Translations under genes and position numbers: made by a program
Notes under the pieces: model-generated
What the model saw: only the letters and a program-made list of their open reading frames with translations
What the model was told of the DNA's origin: nothing
The model's database searches: none
From: Streptomyces sp. NRRL WC-3626
Lineage (GTDB): Bacteria; Actinomycetota; Actinomycetes; Streptomycetales; Streptomycetaceae
Length of the DNA stretch: 64,000 nucleotides
Direction: 5' to 3'
NCBI RefSeq assembly: GCF_000718785.1
Contig: NZ_JOCA01000021.1
Location: 1 to 64,000, forward strand
In this document: piece after piece, positions 63,472 through 64,000 of the stretch
Layout of the letters: the number at the start of each line of letters is the position of its first letter
Numbering within the stretch: the stretch's first letter is position 1

Positions 63472-64000
63472 TACCCCGGCCCACGCTGTTCTGGACCGGC
63501 GTCGCTCTCACGTGCGCCGGAGTCGGCCAGCACGTGTGGATGTTCGTCGACTCCGCGTCCATGGACTTCCACATGGCCATGATGGGCATGTCGGGGGTGA
63601 TGTGGGCCGCCATGGCCGCCATCGTCGTGGGCGTGCTGCTCTCCGGGTTCGCGGTCGTGCAGCCTCCCGGAGCAGGTCCCGCGGCCACCCCCGCTCCGGC
63701 CCGGACGACCCGGGCGAACCGGCGCAGCCTCATCGCCGTGCTGAGCTTCGCGCTGATGGTGGACCAGATGAAGCCGGCCACCCTGGCGTTCATCCAGCCC
63801 GGCATGCGTGCCGAATTCCATCTCAGCGCCGCCGAGATCTCGTGGTTGCCCACCGTGGCGCTCAGCGGCACGGTAGTGGGATCACTGGTGGGGGGCCGTG
63901 CCGCGGACCGCATCGGGCGCAGGGCGACGGTCCTCATCGCGTCCCTTCTCTTCCTCGGTACGACGGTGTGCGGTGCCATGCCGACGTACGGCGGCATCCT
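63447..64000 (+). CDS. MFS transporter (partial, truncated by window end)
   Basis: From TTG 63447, preceded by GGTGGAG, the frame stays open to the window end. It encodes two extra N-terminal helices (FWTGVALTCAGVGQHVWMFV and GVMWAAMAAIVVGVLLSGF) and the start of an MFS domain with GGRAADRIGRRATVLIASLL, the A motif. It presumably exports the cluster product. An ATG further downstream is possible as the start. Confidence 0.75.
   Translation, partial: MPAQPASLIPRPTLFWTGVALTCAGVGQHVWMFVDSASMDFHMAMMGMSGVMWAAMAAIVVGVLLSGFAVVQPPGAGPAATPAPARTTRANRRSLIAVLSFALMVDQMKPATLAFIQPGMRAEFHLSAAEISWLPTVALSGTVVGSLVGGRAADRIGRRATVLIASLLFLGTTVCGAMPTYGGI

Overview
The window is high-GC actinobacterial DNA, almost certainly the core chromosome of a Streptomyces. 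Evidence includes GC-rich third codon positions, many GTG starts, frequent 1-8 bp gene overlaps, rare TTA codons, mobile-free intergenic repeats of the kind seen in Streptomyces, and a gene order (arg cluster, pheT-pheS, rplT-rpmI-infC, a GlnA4-type glutamine synthetase-like locus, a glycine betaine transporter) that I recognise from S. coelicolor. No tRNA, rRNA, CRISPR array, insertion sequence or integrase was seen.

Layout. 1-1538: the end of an unknown gene, a PNPOx-like flavin protein and a secreted L,D-transpeptidase-like protein. 1616-4629: a three-gene extracytoplasmic flavin relay (ferric-reductase-like membrane flavoprotein, tandem FMN-binding lipid-side protein, ApbE flavin transferase). 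4913-9847: argC-argJ-argB-argD-argR on the minus strand behind a promoter covered by ARG-box-like repeats. 9942-22841: accessory and housekeeping genes (GH51 arabinofuranosidase, DUF6314, a dead histidine-phosphatase fold, GNAT, a MocR/EamA divergent pair, DUF1918, a GH10-like Tat hydrolase, 3-hydroxybutyryl-CoA dehydrogenase, NUDIX, an NsdA-like TPR regulator, a SpoIIE-type phosphatase). 23145-30732: pheST, a PAS histidine kinase, an rRNA/tRNA methyltransferase and infC-rpmI-rplT on the minus strand. 31129-38335: DUF1844, SseB, a beta-lactamase-like hydrolase, a mycosin-type protease with a proline-rich membrane partner, an alanine-racemase-fold aldolase/deaminase and DUF2510.

38358-45036 is a putative ethanolamine/gamma-glutamyl-amine utilisation locus (SDR, aldehyde dehydrogenase, GlnA4-like ligase, FadR-type regulator, permease, gamma-glutamyl hydrolase). 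45177-54844 holds a LysR/TDT transporter pair, a metal-receptor/XRE-cupin pair, a glycine betaine ABC transporter with two fused binding domains, a 5'-3' exonuclease and an iron-box-preceded siderophore-interacting protein. 54938-64000 ends in what looks like a small, uncharacterised biosynthetic cluster: a two-component system whose response regulator carries three TTA codons, an MIO-type aromatic amino acid ammonia-lyase diverging from an operon of FAD monooxygenase, FMN hydroxy-acid oxidase, atypical P450, a tiny ORF and an MFS exporter cut by the window edge.

The most striking regulatory structure is the infC leader (30733-31068). It has a promoter, a 13-codon leader ORF rich in rare codons, competing hairpins, an antiterminator that uses the 5' arm of a U-tailed terminator, and an infC start that must be ATC. 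Several divergent promoters place the -10 element 5-8 nt from the start codon, implying leaderless mRNAs.
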